A DNA stretch of 64,000 nucleotides from Pseudomonas sp. v388 (lineage in GTDB: Bacteria > Pseudomonadota > Gammaproteobacteria > Pseudomonadales > Pseudomonadaceae): positions 248,001 through 312,000 of the forward strand of contig NZ_RHQN01000001.1 of NCBI RefSeq assembly GCF_003935425.1. Reading direction: 5' to 3'. Positions 63,489-64,000 of the stretch are shown here, in pieces. Each line of letters starts with the position of its first letter. Position 1 is the stretch's first letter. Both the position numbers and the translations under genes were made by a program. A model generated the notes under the pieces. It made no database searches, had not been told where the DNA came from, and saw only the letters and a list, made by a program, of their open reading frames with translations.

Positions 63489-63536
63489 TTGATAAGCTAA
63501 TGAACAGTGAACCACGCTATAAGTCTTGCTTATCAA
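63489..63536. promoter_or_regulatory. 9-base inverted repeat upstream of LysR gene
   Basis: TTGATAAGC (63489-63497) and GCTTATCAA (63528-63536) are perfect inverted repeats with 30 bases between them. GTCAT/ATGAC near the outer edges (63482-63486 and 63536-63540) extends the symmetry. The pair ends 18 bases before the LysR start at 63555 and could be its operator. Confidence 0.45.
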
Positions 63537-63554
63537 TGACGGGACCTTCAGCCG

Positions 63555-64000
63555 ATGCCGCGACACAACCTCAATGATCTCCAGGCCTTTCTGACGGTCG
63601 CCCGTGAAGGCAGCTTCACGCGCGCGGCAGCCCGAATGGGCGTGACCCAATCGGCCCTGAGCCAGACGGTGTCGGGGCTGGAAAAGCGCCTGAGGATCCG
63701 CCTGCTGACCCGCACCACCCGCAGCGTTTCACCCACCAGCGCCGGGGAACGCCTGATGCAGGCCATCGGTGAGCGGTTTGACGCAATCGAACTGGAACTC
63801 GACGCCCTGACCGAACTTCGCGACAAACCGGCAGGCACCGTGCGTATCACCTGCGGCGACTTCGTGGTCCAGCACACCCTGTTGCCGCGGTTGATGCCGG
63901 TGCTCCACGCGTACCCCGACATCAAGCTGGAATTGGACATCAACTACGGGTTCCGCGACATCGTGGCCGACCGCTTCGACGCCGGGGTTCGTTTCAGCGA
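63555..64000 (+). CDS. LysR-family regulator (partial, 3' end outside window)
   Basis: The first 148 residues of a LysR regulator: helix-turn-helix in SFTRAAARMGVTQSALSQTV and the TRTTRSVSPTSAGERLM segment that follows, then the first part of the effector domain (GTVRITCGDFVVQHTLLPRL). The gene continues past the right edge. Its N-terminus places it with the LysR group that has TRTTRSVSPT, as does the regulator at 48279. An inverted repeat lies just upstream. Confidence 0.88.
   Translation, partial: MPRHNLNDLQAFLTVAREGSFTRAAARMGVTQSALSQTVSGLEKRLRIRLLTRTTRSVSPTSAGERLMQAIGERFDAIELELDALTELRDKPAGTVRITCGDFVVQHTLLPRLMPVLHAYPDIKLELDINYGFRDIVADRFDAGVRFS

Overview
The window is GC-rich chromosomal DNA from a fluorescent Pseudomonas, probably of the P. 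fluorescens group. The species is an inference. The support is a PvdP-type pyoverdine tyrosinase, a Pseudomonas-style bacteriophytochrome operon, a hydroxyproline-epimerase operon, REP/REPIN-like repeats in many gaps, and codon use that opens long false antisense reading frames. I see no rRNA, tRNA, CRISPR array, insertion sequence or prophage.

Layout. 0-11.9 kb: a truncated nudix-like gene end, an MFS transporter, ribonuclease Z, a 53-residue DUF2986 protein, PvdP, a DUF2231 membrane protein with a lipoprotein sorbosone-type dehydrogenase, catalase-peroxidase KatG, and a Gdx guanidinium exporter under a guanidine-II riboswitch. 12.2-17.3 kb: a light-sensing operon of bacteriophytochrome kinase, single-domain response regulator and hybrid kinase. 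17.5-21.5 kb: an MdfA-type efflux pump and a short UvrA paralogue.

21.7-37.6 kb is the most unusual part. Two paralogous NocR/OccR-like LysR regulators bracket a POT-type ABC importer, a three-part flavin/iron-sulfur amine dehydrogenase with a second catalytic-type subunit, and a RidA imine deaminase. Next comes a polar amino-acid ABC importer whose operon carries an argininosuccinate-lyase-family enzyme and two ATPases. Together this reads as uptake and cleavage of N-substituted amino acids (opine-like or aminopolycarboxylate-like compounds). The substrate is not known.

37.6-48.3 kb: a DUF3313 lipoprotein, a basic amino-acid decarboxylase with a PotE-type antiporter, a small membrane protein, a malate:quinone oxidoreductase with an apparent signal peptide, a small secreted protein, and a multi-PAS hybrid kinase. 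48.3-59.1 kb: mixed accessory genes (LysR/SDR pair, glyoxalase-like protein, HSL esterase with a DCC protein, a lytic transglycosylase without signal peptide, an MFS pump, an ArgE remnant, GFA, SnoaL-like, LysE, AraC and EamA genes). 59.1-63.3 kb: a trans-4-hydroxy-L-proline operon (epimerase, deaminase, D-hydroxyproline oxidase) divergent from a PAS-AraC regulator. A LysR gene runs off the right edge.
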